A stretch of 40,409 bases of DNA. Source: Verrucomicrobiota bacterium. GTDB lineage: Bacteria; Verrucomicrobiota; Verrucomicrobiia; Chthoniobacterales; Xiphinematobacteraceae. The number at the start of each line of letters is the position of its first letter. Position 1 is the first letter of the stretch. The stretch lies in contig JAHFTB010000022.1 of assembly GCA_023269545.1 (NCBI GenBank), positions 1-40,409 of the forward strand, in the 5' to 3' direction. Shown in pieces: positions 21,135 through 30,040 of this stretch. Made by a program: the position numbers and the translations under genes. The notes beneath the pieces were generated by a model. That model was not told where the DNA came from. It was given only the letters and a program-made list of their open reading frames with translations, and did no database searches.

Positions 21135-21674
21135 GATCTTGGGTTTTCTATCCGCTTGTGGAGAGCCTAAAAGGTAATCACCTCGATATAGCTCGTTTTC
21201 TACCCAGTTGCCCTCGTCGTCCTTTTTAAACCCAAAGTATTCTAATTGGATATTCTCCCAGCGCTTGAGCGTTAGTACGTACTCCGGATCAAATATATCG
21301 GGATTCATTAAGACGTTCATCATTTGGCTTCTATGAGGCAATTCCCAGCAAAAATAGACAGTTCCACCTGGATAGACATGGAAAACCATGCTGTCTTGCT
21401 CTGGGTAGGGCCTGTATTTCGTGATTTTGCGGATTCGCACGAGTCCGCGCTTAAGCATCAAATCGTATTTTTCGTATATCGCAAGATAAAATGGCTTGCC
21501 GTTCATCTCTTTTTCGCCTTGCTCTATCGCTTCGTTGATGTCTTTCACTAAATCTTTCTTGATTTCGTGATTGACGTCGCCAATGACGATTCCCTTTTCT
21601 CCATTAATCTGTGCGTCCCTATAGATAGCCCCGACGGTTTGTCGTGTAGGATCTATGTGTGATTGATGTTCCAT
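21123..21674 (-). CDS. Hypothetical protein, 183 aa
   Basis: A minus-strand gene with a good AAGGAAGGG site. It is a mixed alpha/beta protein (GIVIGDVNHEIKKDLVKDIN, GKPFYLAIYEKYDLMLKRGLVRI, VYPGGTVYFCWELPHRSQMM). No catalytic motif or family is recognised. It is the second gene of a two-gene minus operon, 11 bp after the zinc-finger gene, driven by the promoter at 21992-22020. Placed inside the structural block on the opposite strand, it looks like a self-expressed accessory gene. Confidence 0.7.
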   Translation of the reverse strand: MEHQSHIDPTRQTVGAIYRDAQINGEKGIVIGDVNHEIKKDLVKDINEAIEQGEKEMNGKPFYLAIYEKYDLMLKRGLVRIRKITKYRPYPEQDSMVFHVYPGGTVYFCWELPHRSQMMNVLMNPDIFDPEYVLTLKRWENIQLEYFGFKKDDEGNWVENELYRGDYLLGSPQADRKPKILLS

Positions 21675-21684
21675 AAGCCCTTCC

Positions 21685-21972
21685 TTACCATTTCGAGAAA
21701 TCTCTTCTGATCTTCCTCGTCCAATGATTTTTTAATTGTTTTCGATGACCTTGTATTGCGCATTCATTTGAACAAAAAACGCTTCTTTGCCGTATTTTGA
21801 GGTTTTCTTTTTGGACGATCTCTTTGCCACAGATGCGACAGGAGAAGGTCTTCTTTGTTTGCCTTTTCCCATCTTTCTCTAGCCTTTTCCGATACATGCA
21901 GTGATAACAAATTTTCTGATTATTTATAAAATCAGTAATTAACCGTTCAGTTTTACAACTACTACATTTCAT
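21685..21972 (-). CDS. Small double zinc-finger protein, 95 aa
   Basis: Contains C-S-S-C...C-Y-H-C (residues about 3-25) and C-R-I-C...C-S-N-E-C (about 45-71), two four-Cys zinc sites, with a very basic C-terminus (HRKQLKNHWTRKIRRDF). This is typical of small phage DNA-binding or HNH-related proteins, but no HNH catalytic His-Asn-His is evident. ATG 21972 is chosen; the in-frame extension to 22020 would run through the promoter and is rejected. Confidence 0.65.
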   Translation of the reverse strand: MKCSSCKTERLITDFINNQKICYHCMYRKRLEKDGKRQTKKTFSCRICGKEIVQKENLKIRQRSVFCSNECAIQGHRKQLKNHWTRKIRRDFSKW

Positions 21973-21991
21973 TTCCGTCTCTTTTATTTGA

Positions 21992-22020
21992 CTTATATTG
22001 TTTTTATTAAACAAAGTCAA
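21992..22020 (-). promoter_or_regulatory. Sigma70-type promoter inside an inverted repeat
   Basis: On the minus strand the -35 TTGACT (22020-22015), a 17-nt spacer and the -10 TATAAG (21997-21992) match the consensus at 5 of 6 positions each. TTGACTT and AAGTCAA (extending to about 21988) make a 7-bp inverted repeat spanning the promoter, a likely repressor site. The first codon follows about 20 nt after the -10. Confidence 0.75.
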
Positions 22021-22104
22021 TCGTAAGGCGCAAAAAGATGAAGTAGCCTTCCATCACGGCGTAATTGCGTGGGCCTAGCCGACCACCAAACAGAGAGGAA
22101 ATTC

Positions 22105-22875
22105 ATGACTGAGAATGAAAACCCAAATAGCGAAGTCCAAGAGGTAGCGCCTCCGGTCGAAACCCAAGTCAATGAAGTGAAAGAGACACAGCAATCTCAA
22201 GAGCCGGTGACGAACCAGCACTTGAAGGCGATGCGTCTCAAGAATGCCGAACTCGAAAGAGAGCTGAAACAATTGCGAGACACTCAGATGCAGATAATGC
22301 AAGCCCAGCTTGCGAATCAGCAGCCTGTTCGTCAAGTAGAGCCAGACGAGTTTGATAAAATCGGCGATGAAGAGTTCATTCCTTTAGGTAAGGTGAAGAA
22401 GCTGACTGAGAGAAGTTCTCAGAATGTACTCAAAAACGCCGAAGATCTTGTAGATAAGGCTGTCGAAAGACGGTTGAAAAAAATGCAAGATGATCAATTC
22501 ATGGATCGCTTAACTAAGCAATATTCAGATTTCTCCGAGGTCGTCAATGCGGAAACTTTATCACTTTTGGAAGTAAAAGAACCTGAATTGGCGGCGACGA
22601 TTGCGGAATCAAAAGATCCCTATAAGATCGGCGTCCAAAGCTACAAGTACATCAAGGCGATGGGACTTACTCAAAAGGCGACAGAGACTCGGAGAGAAAA
22701 GGAAATAGACAAGGCGATCGAAAAGTCAGAGAAGGCGGTAACGTCTCCCATGGCATACGACAAGCGACCTATTGCCCAGGCTTTCAAACTCACTGATGCC
22801 ATGAAGAAGGATCTCTACCGCGAAATGCATGGATATGCAGCTCTCGCCAGCTCGGTTCCTGAAATGACCCAGTAG
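22105..22875 (+). CDS. Capsid scaffolding protein (putative)
   Basis: A 256-aa protein placed directly before the major capsid gene. It is acidic and Gln-rich at the N-terminus (residues 1-40), then has a strong coiled coil (LKAMRLKNAELERELKQLRD...) and further charged helices, with a basic KRREKEID-type region and a short hydrophobic C-terminus. This matches phage scaffolds, which guide shell assembly and leave before maturation. ATG 22105 follows GAGAGGAA; reading further upstream lacks support. The call rests on position and composition. Confidence 0.75.
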   Translation: MTENENPNSEVQEVAPPVETQVNEVKETQQSQEPVTNQHLKAMRLKNAELERELKQLRDTQMQIMQAQLANQQPVRQVEPDEFDKIGDEEFIPLGKVKKLTERSSQNVLKNAEDLVDKAVERRLKKMQDDQFMDRLTKQYSDFSEVVNAETLSLLEVKEPELAATIAESKDPYKIGVQSYKYIKAMGLTQKATETRREKEIDKAIEKSEKAVTSPMAYDKRPIAQAFKLTDAMKKDLYREMHGYAALASSVPEMTQ

Positions 22876-22894
22876 GTCAAACGGAACAAAAACT

Positions 22895-23842
22895 ATGTCA
22901 GTATCAATTGCATCGTTACCACCGCAAATTCAACAGCGGTATAACGCGAAATTGCTGTCAACCCCAGAGCACAACCTGATTCATCAGTTGTTTGCGACTC
23001 CAGTGGAATTGCCAGACAATCAAGGTTTCATCGATCGTCAGTCACGTTATGACAGGCTCGACCTGTTCGAAGTGCCTCTCGATGATGGCCAAAACAACCC
23101 ACCACCTCAACAGCTTAATCGCGTTGACGTGGATTGCCGTGTACGTGTGTACGCGACTTATATCGTCCTGACTCGTCAGGTCACGATCACCAATGAAGAC
23201 CCTGTGTTAAATTCTGCCGCGGCTCGACTTGGACAGTCCCTCAGAGAGACCCAAGATGCACTTCAGAGAGACAACTTGGAAAGCTCTGCTTCCATTATCA
23301 ACTCTGTAGGCGGATCAAATGGCGACATCCCGAGTGAGATGGCTATTTCAGACGTGGATGACGTCTTTACCGTGTTGCAAAACAACAGCGGTGAGTACAT
23401 CACAAACATCGTAGAAGCTGAAAACCGTTTTGGAACAAGTCCTATCGGCGATGCATACGGTTGCATGTTGACCACTCGAATGATTCCTGTGCTCTATAAC
23501 ATGTCTGGTTTTATCAAGAAATTCCAATATCCGAATATTTCCCAAACGTTAAGCGTGGAAATCGGCGGTGCAAACAACGTGCGTTTCTTTGCTTCTGAGC
23601 AAGGTTCTGTCTCTCCAAATGCTTCAATGCTTGGAAATGACATTGCTAACTGCTTCGTAGCAGCTAAAGAGGCTTACAAAGTTGTGTGGCAAGCAGGTGG
23701 TAAAGCTCGCTTTATCTATCTGCCTCCTGGTTATAACAACGATCCTTGCATGCTCCGGCATACAGCGGGTTGCTCGTTCTACCAAGGGCAATGTATCACC
23801 AACGACCTGTGGATTCAAAATTTAAGATCAACAGGAATATAG
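22895..23842 (+). CDS. Major capsid protein (N4-gp56 family)
   Basis: A 315-aa protein with the features of the N4-gp56 capsid family, an HK97-type fold: a long N-arm, YATYIVLTRQVTITNEDPVLNSAAARLGQSLRETQDALQRDNL at about 90-130 (the E-loop/spine region), GGSNGDIPSEM, and the P-domain YGCMLTTRMIPVLYNM with FFASEQGSV. It forms the icosahedral shell. It is shorter than N4 gp56 (about 400 aa) but similar to many podoviral homologues. It follows the scaffold by 20 bp. Confidence 0.85.
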   Translation: MSVSIASLPPQIQQRYNAKLLSTPEHNLIHQLFATPVELPDNQGFIDRQSRYDRLDLFEVPLDDGQNNPPPQQLNRVDVDCRVRVYATYIVLTRQVTITNEDPVLNSAAARLGQSLRETQDALQRDNLESSASIINSVGGSNGDIPSEMAISDVDDVFTVLQNNSGEYITNIVEAENRFGTSPIGDAYGCMLTTRMIPVLYNMSGFIKKFQYPNISQTLSVEIGGANNVRFFASEQGSVSPNASMLGNDIANCFVAAKEAYKVVWQAGGKARFIYLPPGYNNDPCMLRHTAGCSFYQGQCITNDLWIQNLRSTGI

Positions 23843-23851
23843 GAGGTCACA

Positions 23852-24940
23852 ATGTTACCATTTTCTTTTATTGGGTCTTGGACTTACACAAACCCAGCAA
23901 CGCCAGTGGCTGTTAATATCCCAATGACTGCAAAACCTGACTGGGTTTTCGTCAAGGATACAACCAACTGGGGCGCACAAAACACAGCTGCCAATCCGAT
24001 CTATTCCGAATGGTTTAGTTCTATGGCTGCTGGCTCTTTCATGGCACTTGGGCAACCAAGTTCTACAGGCGCAGGTGTCACCACCTATGCTTCAGCTGGC
24101 ACATCTGGCGGCTTCACTTTCATTGACCAAACTAACCCTCCAACTTTTACAAGAGTTGCGATTACAGCGGTCAACGGAACGACTTTTGTTGTTTTGACTG
24201 GCACCACAACAGGAATCAACGTAGGCGATACCGTCCGCTTGATTAACGTTGTCGGTGGCAAGCAAATCAGCGGGCCTAACCTTTATCAGGTGACAGCCGT
24301 ATCAGCCGGCGTAAGCATTACCCTCGGGTATGCTGCTTCAGCTGCTACAGCAGGACTTGTTGTTGCTAACGCAACGACTGGATTTTACCAAAAGGTCTAT
24401 CCAGGTCAATTCCTGCCTAACACATTGCCAGTTGCTTACATTACGCAAGCGACTCAAGCAGTCGTGTATTTCTTCAGACAAAACCCATACACACCAGGGG
24501 AACTTGTAGATTTCCAAATCCCAACGCCTTACGGCATGACTCAGCTGAGCAATTTGACAGCTAATTCGGGAAGCGGACCTTTTTCAAGCAATCCTTCTGG
24601 AGCGGCTCGGGTCTTGAGTGTAACTAATTCCGCAACTGTCTCATCTATCACAATAGATGTCGACACAACCGGCTTTACTGCATTCCAATACCCAACATCT
24701 GCGGCTTTCGCAGGTGGGAATTCGCCGGCTGTATGTATGCCTGCTGGTTCAGGTGTTGTACCTCTTAACGGAAGTGCAACGGTCCCAGCATCTCCTCCAG
24801 GAACAAACCTAGCTGACGCATTCGACAACAAGTCGCAATTCGTCATGAACATCGGTTTGTCTGCTGTAGGGGTAGCAAGCGCTAACATGCAAGTGTTCGC
24901 GTTTAAAGCTGATTTTGTCAATGGAATCACTAACGCATAA
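23852..24940 (+). CDS. Capsid-associated structural protein (decoration/spike-like)
   Basis: A 362-aa Gly/Ala/Thr-rich beta protein with almost no charged residues, 10 bp after the capsid gene. Residues about 100-165 (AITAVNGTTFVVLTG, VGDTVRLINV) look like a small beta-barrel or Ig-like repeat. Residues about 205-340 form a domain paralogous to the whole product of 25350-25730, sharing YGMTQLSN/NGMIQLNN, PAGSGV and DAFDN. Position suggests head decoration or a virion surface protein. GGAGGT precedes the ATG. Confidence 0.65.
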   Translation: MLPFSFIGSWTYTNPATPVAVNIPMTAKPDWVFVKDTTNWGAQNTAANPIYSEWFSSMAAGSFMALGQPSSTGAGVTTYASAGTSGGFTFIDQTNPPTFTRVAITAVNGTTFVVLTGTTTGINVGDTVRLINVVGGKQISGPNLYQVTAVSAGVSITLGYAASAATAGLVVANATTGFYQKVYPGQFLPNTLPVAYITQATQAVVYFFRQNPYTPGELVDFQIPTPYGMTQLSNLTANSGSGPFSSNPSGAARVLSVTNSATVSSITIDVDTTGFTAFQYPTSAAFAGGNSPAVCMPAGSGVVPLNGSATVPASPPGTNLADAFDNKSQFVMNIGLSAVGVASANMQVFAFKADFVNGITNA

Positions 24941-24946
24941 CCAAGT

Positions 24947-24975
24947 GGAGGGGGAGGTAAAAAACCCCCTCCTTT
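24947..24975 (+). terminator. Rho-independent terminator after the capsid genes
   Basis: GGAGGGGG (24947-24954) and CCCCCTCC (24965-24972) form a perfect 8-bp GC-rich stem with a 10-nt loop, followed by TTT. It lies 7 bp after the capsid-associated gene. The short T-run suggests partial termination, which would give more capsid mRNA than tail mRNA. Confidence 0.7.
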
Positions 24976-24990
24976 AACTAAAGGATTAAA

Positions 24991-25353
24991 ATGGAAGTCA
25001 GAGAATTAAATAAGAAGTCAAAGAATACATTACCCGCTGCTGAAAGAGATGAACTCGTAAAAAAGATGCGGAAAGAAGACGATAAAATGCGCACGGGAAT
25101 GTTTGAATTCCTCGATGCTCAAGGCGGATGGCTAGAGTTTTCTTATCGAAAATATCCAGGCGAGCCGATTCAAATGATCAAGATGATCCACGGAGAGATT
25201 TGCGATCTTCCTATGGGAATCATCAAGCATTTGAATAACACGAAGAGAAAGGTAAGACGTTATAACATGGAACTGAGTCCCGATGGGAAAAAGATGCCTC
25301 GCAGCTACGATGTAGTATCTCGAGTACGATTTACCCCCACGGATGTACTGTGA
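24991..25353 (+). CDS. Conserved structural-region protein, 120 aa
   Basis: A basic protein with helical N-terminus (ELNKKSKNTLPAAERDELVKKM) and a beta-rich core (GGWLEFSYRKYPGEPIQMIKMIHGEICDLP). It lies between capsid and tail genes and overlaps the next gene by 4 bp. Similar small proteins at this place in podoviruses are usually annotated as hypothetical structural proteins. A head-completion role is possible. Confidence 0.65.
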   Translation: MEVRELNKKSKNTLPAAERDELVKKMRKEDDKMRTGMFEFLDAQGGWLEFSYRKYPGEPIQMIKMIHGEICDLPMGIIKHLNNTKRKVRRYNMELSPDGKKMPRSYDVVSRVRFTPTDVL

Positions 25354-25730
25354 GTGCTCCTGACTCCAACTTTGGACCTCCTTTTGGAGCCGATTTTATT
25401 CCAAACCTGCAATATATCACGAATATTACGCAGGCGTTTCCTGCTGTTGTTACTTTCGATGGCGATCATAATTTTACCATCGCTGAATGGATAAGCTTTC
25501 GCGTCCCACCCCCTAATGGGATGATTCAGCTTAATAATCAGAAAGCCCAGATAATCTCCATCACGCCAACGACTGTAACAATAGCAGTAGACACGAAGAA
25601 TTTTTATCCCTTTATATCTGTAGAAGATCCGCAAGTTCCGTGTGTCGCAGTGCCAGCTGGCTCTGGGGTCATTCAGGGAACGACGACCGTGACATTAGAA
25701 GATGCATTTGATAATAGGCCGGTAGAATGA
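25350..25730 (+). CDS. Small structural protein paralogous to the capsid-associated protein
   Basis: A 126-aa protein starting at GTG 25350, which overlaps the previous stop. It aligns over its length with residues about 205-340 of the 23852-24940 product: ISFRVPPPNGMIQLNN with VDFQIPTPYGMTQLSN, VTIAVDTKNF with ITIDVDTTGF, VAVPAGSGVI with VCMPAGSGVV, and EDAFDNRP with ADAFDNKS. It probably has the same fold at another virion site. It overlaps the next gene by 4 bp. Confidence 0.65.
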   Translation: MSAPDSNFGPPFGADFIPNLQYITNITQAFPAVVTFDGDHNFTIAEWISFRVPPPNGMIQLNNQKAQIISITPTTVTIAVDTKNFYPFISVEDPQVPCVAVPAGSGVIQGTTTVTLEDAFDNRPVE

Positions 25731-26863
25731 GCACATTTGTACCAACATACCCTCTGTTTCCTACGTTAGCAAACGCAGTCACTAAGACGCGTAAATTGAC
25801 GGGTTCGAGCAATTCGTTTCAGACGACGGATTCAGACATTGTGCAGAAAATGCATAGTTTCTATTCCTATGATTTGCCCGCCAAATTCCGATCTTTAAAG
25901 CTCAAGGATATCTATACTTTCACGACAAACGTTGGTCAAGATGTATATCCTTTCAATAGCGAACTTTACATCACGGTAAATCAGCCCTGTTACTGTGCCA
26001 AAAGAGAGATTCAATTATTTACCAATCCCTGGTCATTTTACGGCTCTAATTTTAATTGGCAAGACTACACTAATTTTGCCGCAGGCGATGGAACTACAGG
26101 TCCCTATAGCGGTTTTACGACAGCGTCTCCTTTGATCCCGAGCGTCAATAACGATCCAGGACCACAGACAAATCGCAATCTTTTCTTCCCTCAAAGCAGG
26201 GTGCAAAATGTTCTTATCACCGCGAACGTCATCGGCACTAATGGAGTCGGACAAACACAGAACGTGACCGACGATGGCCTAGGAAACCTGATTCAGATCT
26301 TCCAGACCTCTAATTCAGGCAATCAAGAGTATGGCTGGACCTACTATCGACAGTACGCCTCTTCCACGCCTACAGTGGCTGGAAACGCCACAATCAACTA
26401 TCAGACAGGTGCAATCACAGGGCTTATCTTCGCACAGGCAATTCCAGCTGGGACGCCAATTCAGATTCAATATAACCCTAAGCAGTTCTCTATTCCTCTA
26501 GCAATTATGTTCTACCAAAACCAATTCACACTATGTCCAACTCCAGACAAGGGATATACGATCGAGCTGACTTGCTACCGTCAGCCTATCCAGGCGCTTT
26601 TAGCTGCCGACATGACTGGAAACCCCGAGCTATCCGAATGGTGGGAAATCCTCGCTGTTGGGGCTGCTAAGAAGATATTCGAGGAAAGGCTCGATTCCGA
26701 TGGAGTCATGTTCATCGACAAGATGCTTAAAGAGCGCTACGACATCATCGAGACAAGGACCTATGCACAGATAGGGCAAGAGCGCATCTCAACGCTTTAC
26801 ACCGATCAGCTCACAGAGAACTACGGCAGCAATGGACAAACCTCAGGCTTTGGGTCGATATAA
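25727..26863 (+). CDS. Head-tail adaptor / tail-tube-type structural protein
   Basis: A 378-aa protein. The N-terminus has a helical region (DIVQKMHSFYSYDLPAKFRSLKL) and a beta part (TFTTNVGQDVYPF). The centre carries long Asn/Thr-rich insertions. The C-terminus (ELSEWWEILAVGAAKKIFEERLDSDG...MLKERYDIIETRTYAQIGQERI) matches a pattern common in podoviral adaptor or tubular tail proteins. It would sit below the portal. The exact equivalence to P22 gp4 or T7 gp11 is not certain. Confidence 0.65.
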   Translation: MSTFVPTYPLFPTLANAVTKTRKLTGSSNSFQTTDSDIVQKMHSFYSYDLPAKFRSLKLKDIYTFTTNVGQDVYPFNSELYITVNQPCYCAKREIQLFTNPWSFYGSNFNWQDYTNFAAGDGTTGPYSGFTTASPLIPSVNNDPGPQTNRNLFFPQSRVQNVLITANVIGTNGVGQTQNVTDDGLGNLIQIFQTSNSGNQEYGWTYYRQYASSTPTVAGNATINYQTGAITGLIFAQAIPAGTPIQIQYNPKQFSIPLAIMFYQNQFTLCPTPDKGYTIELTCYRQPIQALLAADMTGNPELSEWWEILAVGAAKKIFEERLDSDGVMFIDKMLKERYDIIETRTYAQIGQERISTLYTDQLTENYGSNGQTSGFGSI

Positions 26864-26872
26864 GGAGAAAAT

Positions 26873-27490
26873 ATGCCTATACCAACATTCACAGCAGGAT
26901 ATCCGCCAGACGGGTCATCTTTAGGACAAACAAAGTCAACGATTCGCAACAACATCGACGGCACGTTTCAGACGGTAGCCATCGATCATGTGGATAATAA
27001 TGGCCAACCAGGATCTCAACCAGCTGGCTATCACAAAATTATCCATGAAGTGAGCCAAACAAGTGTTGCGACCGTGGCCAATTACAATCAAATCTTCTCA
27101 GGAGTTCCTGGAACCTTGATTGTCAATGGAGTCACAACCCCAACCATTCCAACTGGTGGAGACACGCAGCTATATTCTTTGACTGGAGCAGGAGTGCTAT
27201 CTCAGCTTACTGGATCAAGTAAAACTACCAATGGATATGCGTGGGTTGGAGGAATTTTACTGCAATGGGGATTTGATTCATTTACGGGCTCGCAAAATCC
27301 AGCCCCTTCATTCCCAGTGGTATTTCCGAATGCTTGTCTTAACATTCAACTGACCATTTTGAATACGAATACCACAGTGCCGGCGGCCTGGAGATTAACC
27401 ACTCAGCCTTCTGCTTCTACATCTGGTTTTACGTCAAATGTTCAAGCTTCTGGAAATTCAACGCTTTTCTGGTTTGCTATAGGTTATTAA
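26873..27490 (+). CDS. Tail-fibre-like protein with gp53-like C-terminal domain
   Basis: A 205-aa protein. The N-terminus (residues 1-50) contains PDGSSLGQTKSTIRNNIDGTFQTVAIDH...GYHKIIH, typical of tail-attachment segments. The C-terminus from residue about 120 has WVGGILLQWGFDSF, FPVVFPNACLNIQLTI and the terminal WFAIGY, which match the phage tail-fibre gp53-like C-terminal fold used for receptor binding. The ribosome site is AAGGAGAAAAT. It abuts the nozzle gene. Confidence 0.75.
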   Translation: MPIPTFTAGYPPDGSSLGQTKSTIRNNIDGTFQTVAIDHVDNNGQPGSQPAGYHKIIHEVSQTSVATVANYNQIFSGVPGTLIVNGVTTPTIPTGGDTQLYSLTGAGVLSQLTGSSKTTNGYAWVGGILLQWGFDSFTGSQNPAPSFPVVFPNACLNIQLTILNTNTTVPAAWRLTTQPSASTSGFTSNVQASGNSTLFWFAIGY

Positions 27491-30001
27491 ATGACAGGAT
27501 TTCATCAAGTCTTGATCGGAGGATATCCAGGAGGCGGTCTCACTCAAGATCGTAAGCCTGCACTACTCGCCAATGAAGCCTATTCCGATCTTAAAAATGC
27601 CTACGTCTTTCGTGAGAGAACAAAAAAAAGAGATGGCGAAGTCCCTATAGGCAGATTGCGAAGATCAATAACTGGTGGATTAGGAAACACGGACGGAGCT
27701 GGCTCGTTCAACGATCTGTTATTTACTATCTTCTCCTTAGAATCCACAGCTAGTCTGGTCCCTGGGACTATACGCATCACGATTGGTGCGCAGGTATTTA
27801 CTGACAATTCTCTTGGCATACTATCCAATGGGATCGGAGGAACTGGCACGGTAAATTATGCAACTGGACAAATTATCGGCACCACAAATCCAGTTTTGGC
27901 AAACACTGCCATTTCTATAACTTTCCTTTATTATCCTGGTCTTCCAGTCATGGGAATTTTAAGAAGGGATGTGTCCACTTTTGGGATTGAGGCCACTGTC
28001 TTTTTCGATACAAAATATGCCTATCAATATGTCAATGGATTCCAAGAACTGGTTGCCGGAACGACTTGGACTGGGACAAACACCGACTTTTTTTGGGCCG
28101 CCAATTATCAGGGAGCTACCCCTAATTTAAGATATTTCTTTGTCACCAACAACAATATTGACATTCCCAATACTCGATATGATCCCATTCGCTATTATAA
28201 CAGTTCAGCATGGACAAACTTGCAGCCACTCGTGACTGCCACGGTGACTCTTTGGCAATGTTTGATCTTAATTCCCTACTATGGCCGTCTCTTGGCCCTA
28301 AACACATGGGAAGGCCCCACAGCCTCTACTTACACGGGCGCCGTCAATTTCTTCGCTAGATGCCGATTTAGCCAAATTGGAGACCCCACATCAGCTACTG
28401 CATGGCGTTCTGATCTATTCGGATTAGGCGGATTTCTTGACGCTCCAACGAATGAAGCTATTGTCAGCGCGGCTTTCTTTAGAAACACACTCATAGTTTT
28501 CTTTGAATATTCGACTTGGCAATTAAGATACATAGGTGAATATGGAATTCCATTCATATGGGAGAGAGTTTCTTCTGATTTCGGTGCCGTTTGTCCTTAC
28601 AGTCCTATTGTTTTTGATCAGGGAGTAATGGCAATTAGTGACCGTGGTGTCATTCAGGCTGCTGCCAATGGCGTTACCCGATTAGATGAACAAATTCCTG
28701 AGCAGGCTTTTAGCTTTGAAATTCAAAATAGTGCGCCTTTCTTTGTCCATGGAATCAGAGATTTTGAGAAGGAGCTCGTCTATTGGAATTATTTAGACAC
28801 TTCTGATGCCTCCACAACTCAGGCATATCCCAACTCGGTTCTTGTTTTCAATTATCGCAATAACACCTGGGCAAAATTCCGAGATACAATCACATGCTTT
28901 GGTATTTCACAATTCCAGTTCGGAATCACTTGGGATAGCTTGACAACGTTTTGGGAAAGCAATGTCACTTGGGATAACGTGGATGACCAGCAATATGTTG
29001 ACTATGTGACGCTAGGAACTCAAGCTGGATTCATAAACATTTATCAAAATCCCGATGCACAAACTCCTCAACCAGTCACAACCCTTTATGCACCGACTAT
29101 GGCAATCACAGCGGTGAATTTTGGAGTCAATCCCGCTCGGATCACTATCCCAAGCCATAATTTAGCTAATAGCGAGATTATCTATATTCAAAACACACTT
29201 TGGAGTGGAACAGACCCAGGACTAAACAATATTATTTATAACGTGACGGTGGTAGATGCCAATACTATCACTCTAGCCATTTGGGATGTTGCTTCTCAAA
29301 ACTACGATGCCGTTAATATCACCTCCTCTGCCGTTTATATCGGCGGTGGCATCGTCACGCTCTTTCCTAAGATGAATATCCAAGGAAAAGACTTTAATCC
29401 CTTCCAGGGGGCTGGAAAGCAGTTTAAACTCTCCTACATCGACTTCCAGATGGATTCTAATCTTCTATCTCCTGCCATAGCCGCTACGACAATTCAGCTC
29501 TTTGTCAACTCTTATCTAGGAGAGCAAGCCAATTTAATCAGTACGAACAAAGAGCTCGTTAATTCATCTCAAGGCTGTGGTTTTATCACGAACGCCACCA
29601 AAGCAAACCCTTGTCAGATCACAAGCCCAGATCATAGCTTGATCACGGGAACTTTGATTTACATTGCTAATGTGCAGGGCATGACGCAGTTAAATTCTGC
29701 CATCTATTCGATCACTGTTGTTGATGCGAACAATTTTACCTTGGACAACACGAACTCCACAGCCTTCAGCACATACACCACCGGAGGCATATGGAATACC
29801 TCTGCAATCAATGGTCAAACGTATATTTCTGGCTCTGAATACGCCTGGTATCGCTTCTATAGCACGCAATTTGGCCAGTATCTTCGGATTGGCATGACCT
29901 ACGATGACAACCTCATGAATCAGCTGGCAACGCATCAAACTCCTATGGAATTGAATGCGATGAACATCTGGTTTAGAGAGGGTGGAAGATTGATTAACTG
30001 A
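27491..30001 (+). CDS. Tail nozzle / beta-propeller tail protein
   Basis: An 836-aa protein. The N-terminus (LTQDRKPALLANEAYSDLKNAYVFRERTKKRDG) and centre (AFFRNTLIVFFEYSTWQLRYIGE, FGAVCPYSPIVFDQGVMAISDRGV) match podoviral tail nozzle or stabilisation proteins with repeated propeller blades (T7 gp12 / P22 gp10 type). Residues about 535-600 and 695-770 are two copies of a beta domain seen in many phage tail proteins and named after the E1 FCCH fold (ITAVNFGVNPARITIPSHNL; QITSPDHSLITGTLIYIANV). It closes the tail tube and contacts fibres. It begins right after the preceding stop. Confidence 0.7.
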   Translation: MTGFHQVLIGGYPGGGLTQDRKPALLANEAYSDLKNAYVFRERTKKRDGEVPIGRLRRSITGGLGNTDGAGSFNDLLFTIFSLESTASLVPGTIRITIGAQVFTDNSLGILSNGIGGTGTVNYATGQIIGTTNPVLANTAISITFLYYPGLPVMGILRRDVSTFGIEATVFFDTKYAYQYVNGFQELVAGTTWTGTNTDFFWAANYQGATPNLRYFFVTNNNIDIPNTRYDPIRYYNSSAWTNLQPLVTATVTLWQCLILIPYYGRLLALNTWEGPTASTYTGAVNFFARCRFSQIGDPTSATAWRSDLFGLGGFLDAPTNEAIVSAAFFRNTLIVFFEYSTWQLRYIGEYGIPFIWERVSSDFGAVCPYSPIVFDQGVMAISDRGVIQAAANGVTRLDEQIPEQAFSFEIQNSAPFFVHGIRDFEKELVYWNYLDTSDASTTQAYPNSVLVFNYRNNTWAKFRDTITCFGISQFQFGITWDSLTTFWESNVTWDNVDDQQYVDYVTLGTQAGFINIYQNPDAQTPQPVTTLYAPTMAITAVNFGVNPARITIPSHNLANSEIIYIQNTLWSGTDPGLNNIIYNVTVVDANTITLAIWDVASQNYDAVNITSSAVYIGGGIVTLFPKMNIQGKDFNPFQGAGKQFKLSYIDFQMDSNLLSPAIAATTIQLFVNSYLGEQANLISTNKELVNSSQGCGFITNATKANPCQITSPDHSLITGTLIYIANVQGMTQLNSAIYSITVVDANNFTLDNTNSTAFSTYTTGGIWNTSAINGQTYISGSEYAWYRFYSTQFGQYLRIGMTYDDNLMNQLATHQTPMELNAMNIWFREGGRLIN

Positions 30002-30018
30002 TATATATTGCATATATC
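30000..30018. promoter_or_regulatory. AT-rich palindrome before the ejection-gene block
   Basis: GATATAT (30000-30006) and ATATATC (30012-30018) form a perfect inverted repeat with spacer ATTGC, followed by ATATATAGGAAATATATA before ATG 30041. It resembles the AT-rich leaders before parA and the RHH gene, so the same protein may bind it. Confidence 0.35.
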
Positions 30019-30040
30019 AAATATATAGGAAATATATATA

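Noticed and set aside
27491-30001. Ubiquitin-pathway function from the FCCH-like domains in the tail nozzle
   Set aside because: This beta domain is common in phage tail proteins and named only by fold similarity to E1; it does not support a ubiquitin role and is separate from the U-box observation.
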